Positions 13,721-27,500 of a stretch of 64,000 nucleotides of DNA are shown piece after piece. Numbering within the stretch: the stretch's first letter is position 1; each line of letters opens with the position of its first letter. The stretch spans positions 33,896,061 through 33,960,060 of the forward strand of contig NW_019211454.1 in the NCBI RefSeq assembly GCF_002443255.2, written 5' to 3'. The notes beneath the pieces are model-generated. The model made no database searches. It saw nothing but the letters and a program-made list of their open reading frames with translations, and was not told the DNA's origin. Origin of the DNA: Varroa destructor (Eukaryota; Arthropoda; Arachnida; Mesostigmata; Varroidae). The translations under genes and the position numbers were made by a program.

Positions 13721-14550
13721 GTGCCCGGTGATCACCTTGTGGCAGCAGTAATAAACGAATACCCTATGGATTGAGGTAAATCTGACTGTTTTTTCTTGGC
13801 GTGCCATTTAGGTCGCTGCCGAGGTAAATAAACGTCGTCAAGACACCCGTCTAACGGAAGATGAGCGTAAAAAACACGAAGCCGGCAGAAATAATACGAT
13901 GTTAAGCAGAATAAAGTAAACTGCATTGTTTTCCATTCAGGAAAAATGACCCTAAAGTTTGATGGTACTTTATCTATTGCCACTCATGCGTATTAATTAA
14001 CTCGAACGTACTGCTTTACAATACGACTAAGTGTAGGCAAGGACTCGTATAAAATGTTTCACTCGATTATCTAAAGAAAGAATCGAAATTCGTACTTTAC
14101 ATACCTAGATTTTTCAATGAAATGGTAAGGAAATAACCAAACTCAACGCAAAAATATATTTTGACACAAACCATATCTACTGCAGCCGTAAACCATGCGC
14201 TGCGTTGAGGTACAATTCTTAAAGCACTTCTATGGTAGAATTTCACTGCAGTGTGTAAAAGATTGCTAGTCGGTAAAGCTAACGTAGAGAGAATTACGTG
14301 TTTGGCAATCTTCCTGTGCCACATGACGCATTCGCATACAGTCAAATGCAGTAGCGATTACCGCGACAATGAAAGCGTGATTACAAATTCAGAATTTTTA
14401 AACAGGACAACGATATCAAATTCTACCACTGACAAATTTGCCGAAATAACGCGTCCGCCGCGCAGCAATGGCGACCTTCGGTTATCGAAAGTCAACGAGA
14501 ACGTCAAAAAAAAGATAAAACGGCGAGACGCGTCAGTCGCATGATGTGAG
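13721..14550. other. Non-coding stretch, no supported gene
   Basis: AT-rich. A + strand frame of 97 codons ends at 14544 with a hydrophilic Ser/Thr/Asn-rich second half. It has no domain, and its upstream acceptor (gtcaaatgcag at 14342-14352) is poor, so I do not call it. Confidence 0.4.
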
Positions 14551-16740
14551 TTCAGAATATTCTCTCAATGGGTCTGGCACGGCTCCTGGTCAGTAGCCTG
14601 CCCGCTTGCCTGCCCAGTTCAGGCCGCAGCAGCAGTGGCAAGGTTTGCGCGAACAGGGGGCTAACTTGCAAAGGAAAACTTGATCTCATCTGGCAGCGAT
14701 GTCTAGGCGCGTCGTCAGTGCTTCACGCTACGAACGGCTGGTGCGTGATGGGTATCTCAAGCGTACTGTCGTTGCAGCTGCGACCAACTCTGGGCGTATG
14801 CTTGGTAATACACTGCTGCTGCTATATTCCCGTCTGCTAGTGTTGGGTGGCTGGCTCATACATAGGCAAATTAAGATGGAGAAGACTGCGAAGAAGGAGG
14901 CAAAGAAATTTGGAGCTAGATCCGCAGCGGTATTTAAAACAGTTCATCTGGACCAATGTAGCGGATGCGGACTAACAAACTAGCACATAGTCATCGCACA
15001 CAGACACGCAGCACGCACCTCTCTCAGATAAAGGTAGACTTCCATGGGACTCATTGATAATAGCTAATGATGATGGTAATACAGAGGAAAGTGCGTTTTT
15101 TTGAAGACGTAGCGACGCCTGCCACCAGGCAGCAGTAGGCCCCCTGCAGACGCTCGGCCAGAGGTAGTCCCGGAGCAGCGGAACTGGATGGCAGTCAGCC
15201 ATGCTAACGACTAAGAAAGCAGACTACGGGAAAAAATAGCTGGAAACAGTGCAGGCATCCATGGCTTCTCTCTTTCCTGCCGAGATAGTCTGTGGGATAA
15301 CTCTGGATGAGCAAGAAGCTACTGGGTTAGAGAAGACCGGCGCCTATGATTCAATCGCCAGAGACGCTTATTCCTGTTTCGCCCTTCTTTCCCATCACGA
15401 CAACATCTCAGATCCCCCCCCTTTCGCGAGTTATACCCTATTTCGATCCACGTTCCCCTCCCATCTTAAGAAAGAATAATGACGACAAAGAAAATAATAA
15501 CCCTTGGGACCACCCGGCAAGCCTCCTGCACCCCTCGCGTCGCCTCAGAGGAAATGGAGGACGCGAGCGAAGAGAGACGCATAAGAGAGGGCGAAAGAAG
15601 AAGGATAACATAGAAGCAAGACAAGGCGGAAACTTAGACTTCACCGATCGTGCCTTCACGTCAGGGAAACTAGTGCCACTGCACTTCGAACGACAGTCTT
15701 GGATCTTTTGTCGGAGCTTGTCCTGGACAGTGGCTGACAGATCCTGACATACTTCTCCATTCCTACTATATTAGGCTCTTACTATTACTATGGTCTGCGC
15801 AGCTATTCGCTTGGTGAAATAGCAAGAGGATGAAGGATAGAAGAAACGCTGGAAACGGAGAGCCAGCGTTCATATTAAAGTTGACTGTCAGGGAAGTGTC
15901 GTAGAAACAGGGAAGCGACGGACCAGGGATCCTACGGGAAAACGCGAAAACGCGGCAAGACAGGACACTTGAGGATCCGTCGACGATGGAGGCGGTGTCA
16001 AAGAGTTAACCCTTCGTGTGATGCTTCGTGCTCCCGTTACGCTTCCCTTCCCGTTCGCAGCGTCTGCACTACTTCGCTAAGTCAAGTAGTTCTTTGGTCA
16101 TCCAGGCCACGTATTCACTCTCATAGACTTCGTTGTCGACAGTCCTAGGTTACTCTTGCGGCGGCGGCGGTAACAGCAGTCATAAACAGAAGCTACTTCA
16201 CTCCCACCCAGATTTCCTTTGCTATCTCGATCTACTACCAGTTTCCGACGAGCCCCGCACGTGGCTTGTCTTCGATAGAGTCACTGACGGCAGGGAGAAG
16301 AAGTCAAGTTAACCGAAGATTGCTTCTTCTCGGTGGGTTATTCTCTTCTTGACTTCGTCAACGAGCGGGCGCAGGAGAACCGTCCTAAGGAACAACTAAA
16401 TATAGGATGCCCACGGGGGCGATGACAATGGTGTTGATCGCAATGCGGGTGGCTGACCCCTAGGAGGCATTTAAGGTCCACCCAGCACCAATGGTTCAGG
16501 CCGTTGCAATCGGCTGCTCCTACAAGCTGAGTCAAGCGTCAGCTACCTTCTCTCTATCGCTGTCCTTTCGCTATCTGCTCGCCTCTATCCCGTCTTTACC
16601 GCTTACAGTAAAAAGCGTTAGATCTAGCATTGGCACTGCTGCCACCGAACCCTTGAGCTTCTCTCGCCTCGATCGGCCCGAATAGCGGTAGGAAGCGGGC
16701 CGCATGACGAAGCTGCTGCGTTTCAGTGCAGTCGGTGGGC
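14551..16740. other. Large GC-richer, CpG-containing patch, no supported gene
   Basis: This is one of the longest GC-rich stretches in the window, with C/T-biased runs on the + strand and overlapping open frames on both strands. The longest + frame runs 15346-15747 (133 codons), Pro-rich then Arg/Lys-rich. It has no recognised domain, and the opposite strand is open across much of it. A promoter, enhancer or untranslated exon is possible. Confidence 0.4.
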
Positions 16741-19700
16741 AAAGCGGGCAGATGTTTAATTAAGAAGTTTAATGAGCATGAAATTGTTAGAAGTGGGTAC
16801 GCTTAACTCGTCCTTCTTGGGTTCCCGGCCTGCAGACAAAAATAGAACTTGTCGGTGTGTGCTTCCGGACATAGTCGTAGGGGCGGAAAGGACTTCGGGA
16901 GAGTAAGTTCGACTATAACGGTTGAGACAAAACACGCTTCTTCCAACCCAATACCCATTCCGCAGTGCCGGCAACTGGTGATGGAACGCATTCGACAAGA
17001 ATATCTCTGTTGAAAGACTCTGCTGAACGATTAGCTAGAATCGCTCAGAGCAAAAGGATTGGAAGAAATGATATGCACCCAGTCGGAAATGCGGAACGGC
17101 ATGTGATGTTACCTATGGTTTAGCTAGGTGGTATTTACCTAAACCGCCCTTTCGCAACTAAATTTTGGTATAGATAAACTGCTAATATATACGCAGGGAC
17201 GAAGACAGGGTACACATCATTAGAAGCACCAAAAGTGTCTCTCCTTGTCCAGTACTCCTTATGCTCGAAAATTCGTTTACGCATACTCACAACGAAGGTA
17301 TGGTTCTTCAGTAGCCAATATGACCGATATTACCTAAAAAAGAAATTTGTGTTGGCCCTAATAGCTCAGCAGAGACTTAGGGGATCTTTGTAAGTCCTTC
17401 GTAAATTTTGCGACGACAGCAGTTTTGCCATGTTTCGTATATCAAGTTTTGTTGGGCGGGCTACTTGATTCTGCTTGCCATACCTATTTGTCGACATCGT
17501 CATCAGGATATCAGCCACGCGGGTTTCCCTAACAGCCATCCGAGCCCACCCACGGTCTCTCTCTCTCTCTTCTCTCTCTCTGCCATTTTCTATCGCTAAT
17601 CTCTCTTTATTTTTCTCCATGGGTGCGCCGCCCAAATCGTGCTACTGCTACTTATCTTCGCGTCATCGAAGGTGGAACACTGAGTAATGTAAAATATGTG
17701 TGTTTGCGTTCGTGAAGATATGGGGGGGGATTGGGTCACATCGCTGCATTGTCCCACACTGGGTAATGCAGCAGACAAGCTGTGAAGAGAATCCGGAGAT
17801 GGATGATCTTAATGGAGATGCCCGAGGGGTAACAGAAAGGATCGCGATATACGTCGGCAAGGACAATCTTTGAACGAAATGTTCCATGTTCGCTTGCTTT
17901 GTCGAGCGGATTTAGCATCTCATTTTTGTTATTTCTCATACTCTCGAATTACCACCGCTGCTTTTACTGAACTCTCGCCCTGAAGCGCCCTATCAGATGT
18001 GTATTATTTGAGTGATGACGTGCACTAAGTCCGAAGTAACAGAGCTTGTGGTTTTGCGAACGTACGGAAAGGGGGCTGATAATTGTTCATTGCGGAACAC
18101 GAAGAAAAACCACAGGGCAATTTTTCTTTTTTTGTTTTTACTTATTTCCGTCCATTTAGAACTAGTAACGCAAGCGAAGTCCTTAGTCATGTCGTGTAAT
18201 TCTCAAAACGTATGAGATAGCTAACTTTGTCATTAAGCGACAGAATTGCATGACTTTAATGCAAAAACGGAGGATTATATTTGAGAGCAGATCAAGAACG
18301 GTGCACTCTTCGTTCTTTTTATAACAGTTTTCTCTTTCTGGCTGTAAAAATTAATCCCTATGTATTTGCTGGATATTTCGTCAAAGTAATAATTCATCAG
18401 GAGATACTATTATTGTTGCCTGCGAAGGAAGCTCTAGTCAGAGGTCAAACGGAAATCATGTGTATTTTCTTTGAAAATTTAGTTCGAATCTGCTAACCCA
18501 CTAACATGGAAAAAGAGCCAATGTAATTATTTCAATGGCTTGCTTCAGACCAGTGTATCATCCAAAGCAAATGTTCTTCGAATATAAATATAGGTACCTT
18601 ACTGTCTACTACCTACTGCTAGGGCGTGCGTTGAACAAGACATAAAGTGGGGTGCACGGTAGCCTCTTCAAACATTGAATGTAATAGTGGTGTTCAGGAA
18701 AAGACAGACGTTTAGATATGTCCGTACAGTGAGCAAAAGTGCAGTAGAAATTGGAAAATAATCAATAACCAAAAACGACAGACAAAGCGTGTCATTAGAA
18801 GCTATAGGTGCTTAAAAAGATGGCAATCAGGAATACCACTAAAGCGGAAGGCGCGGGCTTTTAAATAGTTTTTTACTAAGTGGGGTACTTTAAAAAAGGG
18901 CATTTTAGGTTGTGGTGTGTTTCTTTGTTCTGCCTAGTTACTCGTCGAATCAGGAGTGCAGCCACTCGGTGTCAAAATTCGATCGGAAGGCCATATTCCC
19001 CTTACTTTGGCATTAAAGGAAGAAAAATTTTTATATTGAATTATAACATCTGGCAGCTCATACTTGTTAATTAGTATCCATTAAAGGCCATGCCGAGGAA
19101 ATATTTGGCATGCAGTCCTGTGAGTTCTGCGAATAATATAAATTGAATGATATTAGAGTACTCGATCGAGCAGGCCACATCGCTATTTTGCCGTTTATTC
19201 GTGTAGGCTGCACACTAAATTCCGTAGGTACTACTTGCAAAATAAATCAGCTTGTGATAATCGTCCCGGCTCTAGTCCCATTAAATGACAACTATTTAAA
19301 ATAAATAAATAAAACTTCAACTGACCCTTCACAGTCAGTTGTGAGCCCGATATATTTTCTCTATTGCCAGTAACGTTGTCTCTAAAAGTAGACGTCTTCG
19401 GATTCAGCAGGAGCTGCACTGTACTCTGCCTAGACATTATCATTGCTAGCTATTGTGAGCACGCAGCATCACGCTGGCTGTAGTGTCTGGTGGGCTCATG
19501 GTATGCGTGAACGCATCCACCTGCCACTGCACGTTCGTACGAATACACGATCTTCTCGCGTTAGGGCTTTTGCTACTAGAGAAACGGTTCAAGCATAAAG
19601 AATTGAACATTGTCTGTATCGTTGTTTGCCTTCCTTTAATGCACCGACGAAACAGAGTCCTAATTAGGTTTCCTCCATGCAGTAATAGTCTTTCAGCACG

Positions 19701-20495
19701 TTGCAAGTTTTCGTGCTCGTACGCGCATGAACAGACATTGTGAAGACGCATTCAGCCCTCGTCGGGTATATAGAAGTGTGTACATCGAGGCGTCAGGTAT
19801 CTTCTGTTGTTCCTAGATAGGTTATAGATAAACAGTACGAGTTTTTCGTTGTGTACCGTTGCTCTTTCGATGTTATTGACTTTCTAGAGTGTCCAAGAAT
19901 ATGCTGATTACTTATAATAGTAACTACAGCCCATCTGCCTGAAACAGAGGCCGTAACATTAGGAAATCCTAATTCAGATACGCTTATAAACGCGTAGCTG
20001 GTGCAAATCAACACTGATATTCACCTCATTTTTAGCAGAGTCTAGAATATAATACATTGTTAACGGAGATAATTATTTGTATGTAATGAGATGTATTTTA
20101 CGAGTCACATGACTATGTTAATCAGAAAGCGTGGGGTAACACCTCCCTGAGTTCAGATTTCTCCGATGTTATTAAACTGTTGATGTTAAGGAGCCATTTA
20201 GATTCGTTGAATTTTAGGATAGAGGTGCTTAATATTGTTATTGAAAATTGTTTGCGAATTATCGAATAATTGATCTACGCCTGAGTGTAGTACTCTTCAA
20301 AGATGTGTAACTGTGTTGGAAACTGCACGGTCTAGTTGGTATCAGCACTATATCTAATAGCACATATATTGCATTCGTCCATACAATATACCTGAACTGG
20401 CTGTCAAGAACGTAAAGTTCAAGTTAAAAAAACGAAGGTGTTGATTTTTACGCCCAGCATTGGCACTAAAGATCGCTCAAAGCGGCTGGCTTCTA
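16741..20495. other. Non-coding stretch with simple repeats
   Basis: No gene is recognised. It includes a small imperfect hairpin at 17117-17145, a CT-rich microsatellite at 17555-17582 and generally AT-rich sequence afterwards. Frames are short and overlap on both strands. Confidence 0.5.
17555..17582. repeat. (CT)n microsatellite
   Basis: CT dinucleotide run with one interruption (…CTCTTCTC…), 28 bases long. Confidence 0.9.
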
Positions 20496-20499
20496 GCAC

Positions 20500-20578
20500 T
20501 GAATAACGTGTGTCTACGCCCAGGTCGTCACGTGTATCTGAGTTTCAATGCGTTACCACTAGACCATCTGTGGACGTT
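20500..20578 (-). mobile_element. tRNA-derived SINE-like remnant (Glu-type A box)
   Basis: Read on the minus strand, 20566-20550 gives GGTCTAGTGGTAACGC inside a longer ATGGTCTAGTGG context. This is a good RNA polymerase III A box and resembles the D arm of eukaryotic tRNA-Glu. About 42 nt further on, GACCTGGGCGTAGAC resembles a decayed B box (GACCCGGGTTCGAATC). The anticodon and T stems do not pair, so it is not a functional tRNA. A tRNA-derived SINE or tRNA pseudogene is the best reading. I did not find its 3' body or tail. Confidence 0.55.
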
Positions 20579-20579
20579 C

Positions 20580-22400
20580 GGCTGGAAACATTAAGGTAAT
20601 CACAAACAAACATAGATGCATTGTATAATGCATACTATAGGCTTCACTGTAGGGTGCAATTTAGCATTATAGCACTGACGTCGCCCGTTGATTACGGTGT
20701 TTCGCTATTTCTCACTCTTGCACTGTACCCTCTCAGCCTTTATCCCTTTAGCGCGCGCTTCCGCTCCTTCTATCGTAGACCGACGCTCCAGAGGGAATGC
20801 GGTGCGAGACGAGATTTACTATGCACATGCTTGATGCTTTCTGGCGAAGCTCCATTACCAAGTAAACTGTTTATCGGCCGACGCTCAGCCGATCTGAACT
20901 AAAGTGCCTCCTCGTTTCAGCGTGTTTTCCGCATCAATCGTCTCACTTTGCTTCACGTGACTTCGCACCCCCGAAATGCTATTCACATTTAACTCAGCGT
21001 CCCAGCCTGATTGTAACAGCGGACGCAGGAATCACATTTTGCTATGTTCCTTCGTGTATGCCATTACCCATGCCATAGTAGAGCAAAGAACTCCAGATGT
21101 TCCTGTATCCCAAGCACGATGAGCGCCAGCTAGCGGGAATCCGACGCGAGACTGGGGTTGAGCAAGACGGGTTGGATGGGTTGACTACAAGAAAACAGGG
21201 GTGTCAAAAGGCAAGCCTCCTGGACCACATCGCACACAGACTAAACTTTAATCTTGAATCAGCCACTCAGCAGTCTGTACGGGCGATAGAAGGTTCGCTG
21301 TCTGCTACCGGGTCGACAGCCTTACTCAGTTTGTGTTTATACAAAAGTAGCATAAACCTAGCCGTGCAGATTTGAAGATTTGAAGACTGCTATATTAGCC
21401 TCATGGCGAAGAACACCATTGCTGGTGGTGTTTTTCACCGTTAGGCTAACAGTGATGCTGATAGCAACAGTGGCGGTGAAGCACCTATTGAATTTGAATG
21501 AAGTAGTAAGTTGCTATCAACTGTATTTACGTTCTTTTTCTCATTCCATTCTCTTGCTCTTCCATATCCTACGTTTGGCCCTTCGAGATCACAGTACTTG
21601 GTTGATGAGGTTCAAGTCTCGAATGTAACGGCGCAAAGAATCGAAACGAAGTTTGCTGTTTTGGTTTTCGCTCTGGGTGAGAAAGCGATGGCATATCACT
21701 TGCTCAACCTCGTTTGTTGAAAATTTCTACCAGCTCATGAGGCGTCAACTTTGAACGAGGTTGATGAACGTTGCTACTGCTGCTGACGCCATTTGTACAC
21801 CTCACGAACTCTACATCTTTTCAAAAGTGATTGTGGGAACAGGAACAAATATTCTAAATTCACGCAATCGTTTGTGATAAGGTTACTTGGAGGAAGCGAA
21901 AAAGTATCATTGCTGACAAATTCCTTTAACTGAATCTTGTAATTTTTGAATTCTACGAGGACAAGCCGGAACAACAACGACTCAGTACGGAGAACAGTGG
22001 CAAGGTTGCCAATAGATTTTCGTATTCTATACCCTATATACATGTTCTTAATTATAAGTAAAATGAACCTGGACGTCCACGTTTCAATTTACCCTGTCTG
22101 TGAAATTGGCTTAGAAGGAAGAATCGAATCTACCGGGCTAAGTTTTGCAATGGTCCTCGCTTGGTTTGTTACTGGGATTCCTAAATCTGTCACATCCTTA
22201 CTGTGGTCACCCCATTCAGCCTCTCACTGCCGTTGTTCCCCTTTTAGCGTCATCTCGCCCACTGCATTCGTCTCTCGATGACTCTTGACTGACCACTGAT
22301 CATTACGCACACCTGAAGTGCAAGCAATTTAAAATGGAAACAACTGTCTGAGTGGAGGGGCTGCCATCGTTCCGGCCAAACGACCGCCGTGAAGGTTTTG
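20580..22400. other. Non-coding stretch, no supported gene apart from a weak ORF
   Basis: Mixed composition. The only frame worth noting is 21097-21375 (listed separately). No RNA gene or repeat is recognised. Confidence 0.45.
21097..21375 (+). CDS. Weak ORF of 92 codons, unrecognised
   Basis: The frame starts with ATG directly after an acceptor-like ccag (…gaactccag|ATG) and runs 92 codons to a TGA. The first two thirds are hydrophilic with a balanced amino-acid composition (KHDERQLAGIRRETGVEQDG). There is no domain, signal peptide or membrane segment. The start context is not strong, and such a length is expected by chance several times in 64 kb. Confidence 0.12.
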   Translation: MFLYPKHDERQLAGIRRETGVEQDGLDGLTTRKQGCQKASLLDHIAHRLNFNLESATQQSVRAIEGSLSATGSTALLSLCLYKSSINLAVQI

Positions 22401-24500
22401 TTCAGTTATAGTGGCCTTTCGTCCCTCCTGCTTCCTTCGCTGTCCTTTGCCTTAATACAAAATTAGGGTTGCTTACGTCATTTGATTCTGGGGTTAACCC
22501 AACTCGGTTAAAAGGTTCAAAGTGCTTGAGTCCAGGTCTGTTTCTTTGTGAATTTAGCTAGGTCAAGTGTATTTGGACAGGTGGGGGCTATTCTGGTTAA
22601 AACGAGCATTCCACTCGGCCAGCGCATTTGGACATTTCGGTAGATTGGAAAACGATCTGAATTTTTTGGCTGGCAGTCACCTTGCTGACAATTCCCGTCC
22701 GTCCGGTTAGTCTCCAGTGCGGCGATGGTTCCGTGAAAGCCCTGTCTAAGCACCAAGGAGTATCAGAATACTCCTGAATAGCATAGAGCGTGGCCTACCC
22801 AGCTTGTGCGGGAAGGTACGCTTTTTCTCTGTCACTCTTTTGCTTGCTGCCTTTATATTTATCTCTCGACTGGTTAAATTTGGCTACCCTTCTACTGACT
22901 TCGGCTGAGTGTCGGTCACTGCTTCTGCTGAAAGATCTGCTGACTGAAAGATTTGCTGCTTTGTCTATCGCTTTCTGCACATATTCTACTTCTTCTACCT
23001 TCCCAACATCCTTCCAAGGCTTTTAGAGATCGTAAGACGAGCTAAAGGCAGTAACGATTTTGCGTTTGCAGAATAGGTTCCAACGGAAGATTGTGAAGAA
23101 AGTCAAACCGCTGTAGGTGGCCAGAGCCATGCAGAGTGGCCATCGAGCTTGATTCGACAGACAAAATCGCCAAAGTTCTTCCAGCATTCCAAAAGGCTTC
23201 CGCCCTAGCGCTCCCTTATCCAGATCTCTTCGTCTTTTGCCTTTGTTCTCCTTGAGCTTTCTTTTCTCCGACGTCCCCACTCTCGCAACTCCGTTCTTAC
23301 TTCTGCTGTCCAACTAGGCAAAAGGCTATTCGCCATCCGCAACCACAATCCACAAGGGAGGTAGCGATGGGGGCGTCTGGGTATCTAGGCGACACGGGCG
23401 GTTCTGCCACAGCCATTGCCCCAGGCATCAGAAGCCGTTCAGCTCCAAAAACGAAATAGTATCAGTATCGCAAAACAGGGATATGTGAGAAGATGACTAG
23501 AAAACGGAGAAGAACACCTCAGAAAAGAGGAGGAAAGCGTTCGAAAACGAATTCGAACAGCCCGAGCGGACGTGGTTGCTTGGTTGCGTTGCGGTTCTCT
23601 TCCGCCGTCACATGTGTGAGAGAAGATGGAATAGTCCGAATAAAGAAGACTGTCTGAAAACGAAAGCAGCAAGCAAGGAACGACACTGAGAAAGAACTGC
23701 TAACTCTATCCCTCTGTCCATGTGTGCCAGTTGCGTTCGTGTGAAGAGAGTACAATTGGACCAGCCTGTTTCTCAGCTTTTGCAGCTCTCCAGTTCGAGC
23801 TCGCCGTACGGCTTGCCTTGTGTGTACTGCACTAAGACACAGTGAGAAATAAGCGACGAGTCAGCCACGCAAAGAGATAGAAGAAAAGCAAACAGGATGC
23901 GGAAAACGCAAAACCTTCAAGTACCAAAAGACGGCTGAAAGTCGAGTGAGAGAACTACAGATCTTTTACTTTTATAGGCGTTTTGTGTGTGTGCAAAGGC
24001 AAAAGAGAAAGAAAAGCTTTGGTGCTTTCGCTTCGTCAACTCGTTTTCCATACTGCTCAGCTGCTGGTGACTGATCGCTTTTTGCCTTTGCTTAAAAGGT
24101 CGAAGCGTTAGCGTTGCCATTGTTGTTGTTGTTGCTGCTTCTGTTCTTGTGGGCCTACTGCGGAGATGCTTATGTAGATCGGCTCGTGTCTTAGCCAATC
24201 GACTGAAAGACACTACGAAGGTCCATTGGGTTTGGCTCAGGTTGAGTCGCATACCACTTGATTGTTCCTTTTTTCACATAAGTTCGTAACTATACTTTTT
24301 ATTCTTGTTACTCTTTAGAGCTTCTCAAAGGAAATCCTTTTAACCTGCTCAGCGCTAGCCCGTTCGTTCACTCATCGGTGCCTTGAGTGACCCGTAGCTA
24401 GTTGACCGGTTCGCCCGTCGCTCAGTGGCCACTACCGGGCAATACTGTTCGTTACTTCACTTCCGACTCCACGCTCCCTCCAAGTCTTGTCGGGTCGGCT
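22401..24500. other. GC-richer, C/T-biased patch, no supported gene
   Basis: Several open frames of 60-111 codons occur on both strands with no recognised domain. It contains a (TTG)n run at 24120-24134. On the minus strand the frame at 23917-24252 (111 codons) is basic and Ser/Thr-rich but has no family resemblance. It could be regulatory or untranslated sequence. Confidence 0.4.
24120..24134. repeat. (TTG)n microsatellite
   Basis: Five perfect TTG units, followed by CTGCTTCTG. Confidence 0.85.
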
Positions 24501-27500
24501 ACACCCATCTTTTTTTCCTGACATTGAGAAATGAGCCCCACCGTGGGTAAGCTCCACCAACGTCAGACGTTTAGGGCTCGGAACGCAGTCTTGAATCGGA
24601 TTGGACCAGCGGGAAAATGGGAATAAGGAACTGCGTAGAGATCTTTGTGGGAAGACAGCAGAGAAGGTATAAGTGGTATTTATCGCAACTCTATCGAGGG
24701 TTAAGCTTCATCTAGCTTTTTTCATTCTAGACTTGATCTTTAGCATATCGCTGAATGTATCTTGCTCCTATAAGATAAAATAAAGTTTTGATTTAGCCAA
24801 CAACAAACTGAATATTCAGTTCCTTCAAGCACCATTGGTACTATATTTTAGCAGTGTTTTTAATGGTCATTCATTCAAGCTCACCATATTTCCTGATCCC
24901 ATCTTTCGCAGCCTTCTTTTCGATTGAAATTGAAACGCGCATATAACAATTCTCGAATAGCATTACGCAGACCAGCAAATGTAGGCATACAAAACAACGA
25001 GCTCACATAATCTGGGTTTCGGGTGCACCCTGATCCGCGTATAGAACACTACTTAGAGAACGACTCTTTCACAATGTTCTTGTCTTACTTTTCACTTTAC
25101 TGATGACCGTCTACTACTACTTACCCTAGGGATGGTTGGATATACCAGCAGCAAACAAACCTCAGCATCAATTCAGCAGTGACTGTATCGTGATATAATC
25201 GTAATCATGGCCACTAGGGCATCGTCATCTGTGCTGCTGACATCTCTTTTTTTTTCACGTCAGGTAGCCGAGCACCAACTGAAATGGGTGGTACGAACCT
25301 AGAGGCAAGCCCTTGATTCCAATCCTGGCATTTTCGTGAAAGGAAAAATGCTAATAAGGGGTTGAAGTGAAAGACGTTAGCAGATGTTAAGGGAAACGTG
25401 GCAGACGCTTGCGTCTCAAACCGATTCTCTCTCTTTTTCTGTATTTCTTTCAGCTGCCCTGCTTGTCTGTACTGCTTTATCCATTTTTCCCTCGTCGTAG
25501 TACTATGTGCATACATTCTGAACCAGTTGTTCCGTATTCTTCTTCTACAGTTACAGCTCGCATAGACTAACATGAACAGACAGGAGCTCCCGCTGTCCTG
25601 ACAGTGGCGGAGGCGAAAATGGTGGTAATCATAGGGAGTGGTGCCAGCTTTATTTTAGGGAGGTGCCAGGCTCCCCACTGCCGATAGTCTTACTAAGGAG
25701 CTTAAAACGCCACCCTGCCTTCCTGCGTTCTGTCTGCCTGCCCCGTAACCCGTCTTGGGTGATACCTTTGCTTGGCAATGGAAAAAGATGTTTGTCTCAT
25801 TGTGTGAAGGTATGCAAGTTACATTTGCTTATCCTGATTAGTGTTATTACTCTAGCCGCTCTGAAGCGCATAACGTAGCCGTAAAGCTACAAAAACTCCA
25901 TCAGTTTTCGAACCAGAGAGGGTGGTTACCCCCACCAAAGCAACTGGCAGATCAAAGCCATGAACAAATAGCTTGCTACTGATGAGGATTCCGATGTTAT
26001 CTGTAGCAGAAATAGCAGTAGCCCAGTGGTGAGAATTAAAGTACCACGGTGGCATGGCAGCTTTCAATCGTCAATAGAAAACTGTGCGGAAGCACACAAA
26101 CCTATATCCCGTAACAATAACGTGTTATGCGATCGCATCATCAATAAAAATGTAGAATTTTCAAATGAATACAAATATCGTTTGTCTAGATACCTTGAAA
26201 AATTATTTGTTTAAATACTGCAGAACACAGATTCGTTGATGCGGTAAGTATGTCCCTTATATGTCTGGCCGCTTAGGCCGATTGACCGATCCTCAATGAT
26301 TGCTCTAATTTTTCGACAACCTCCGGCACTCCTTTATCTTCGGAATAGACTCAAAAAGAACTTGAGGTACGTCTGCCGCTACAGACATGTAAAGTAATTA
26401 CAAGATTACTATGCAGACAATGTATTCGGTAGTTGGTCGTAGAATTTGTGGTAGTTTCATACACTTACACGAACGTACGCACTGTGCGAGATATCTGTGT
26501 TAGTGACCGTTATTCCGTGTCACGTTGCTTTTAAACTGTATTTGAGAAGCGATAACGTTTATTGTTACTGCCAACTAATACTCCAGAAGATGGCCCAAAA
26601 AAAACGCGCCCTCTCTATGGATACGAGTCATCAAAGTTGGCAAAGAAACTCCCTTGTGCTTGCCAAAATGTGGTTGGTTGACGGTCGCTAGTTGATGGCA
26701 TGCAGTTGATTTGTGGGTTTGGCGGCTGGAAAAGCTTTTAGACGTAGATGGTTACCGGAGCACGACGCCATCTAAGCGCGTTGTTTGCGTACTCCCCGTA
26801 TCCGTCTGCCATTGTCTAGATACAGTTAATGCCGCGGCAATCGTGGCATTGCATGCACGGGATCGTTGATTTGTGTAGTGACACACAACGCCCGGCTCCC
26901 ACGGTTCTGGCCGAAGCAAGAAAAGCCCAACTGCGACCGACCCAACCTGGCAACGGCAGCACCAGCGGCAGCCTGTAGAACTTTGAGTACAAAGGACCAA
27001 GTGCCGAACGCAAGCATGCTTAGATGGCGTTCAAACACACAGCGTAGAATCATATCTATTAACAGTTCAAAGCTGAACAGAATGGGATAGAAAGAGTGAA
27101 AAGCCAAATGCTCCCTAATTCTGTTACGAATGGTAGATATGTCTTAGCCTTATACTTATCAACAAGCCAAAAGGTATTATAGCGTTAATGGTTACTGAAT
27201 AGCGCTGGCTGCTCGATTCGCTGTAAGATTAATAAACGGTAAGCGATACCTCAATAAATATTTATTTGGCCAGAATGAACGAACGATATCAAAATCTCGC
27301 GACGTATCGCCCGTAGCTAACCGTGTTCGGTCAATCAACATTCGGGATACTGCCATTAGCATTGTCTGCTTTCCCCCTTTCTGGATTTACGGGAGCAGTC
27401 CGATTTACCATATTCCTCAAGGGGTAGTCGTAGCCTGATACTAGACAGAACATACAGGGGCAGTATGGTCGAATACTAAATAAATAAATGACACTGGCAG

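Noticed and set aside
25081..25200. Strong minus-strand donor-like AGG|GTAAGT near 25125
   Set aside because: Only 27 open codons precede it and no acceptor is visible; isolated GTAAGT motifs are frequent by chance.
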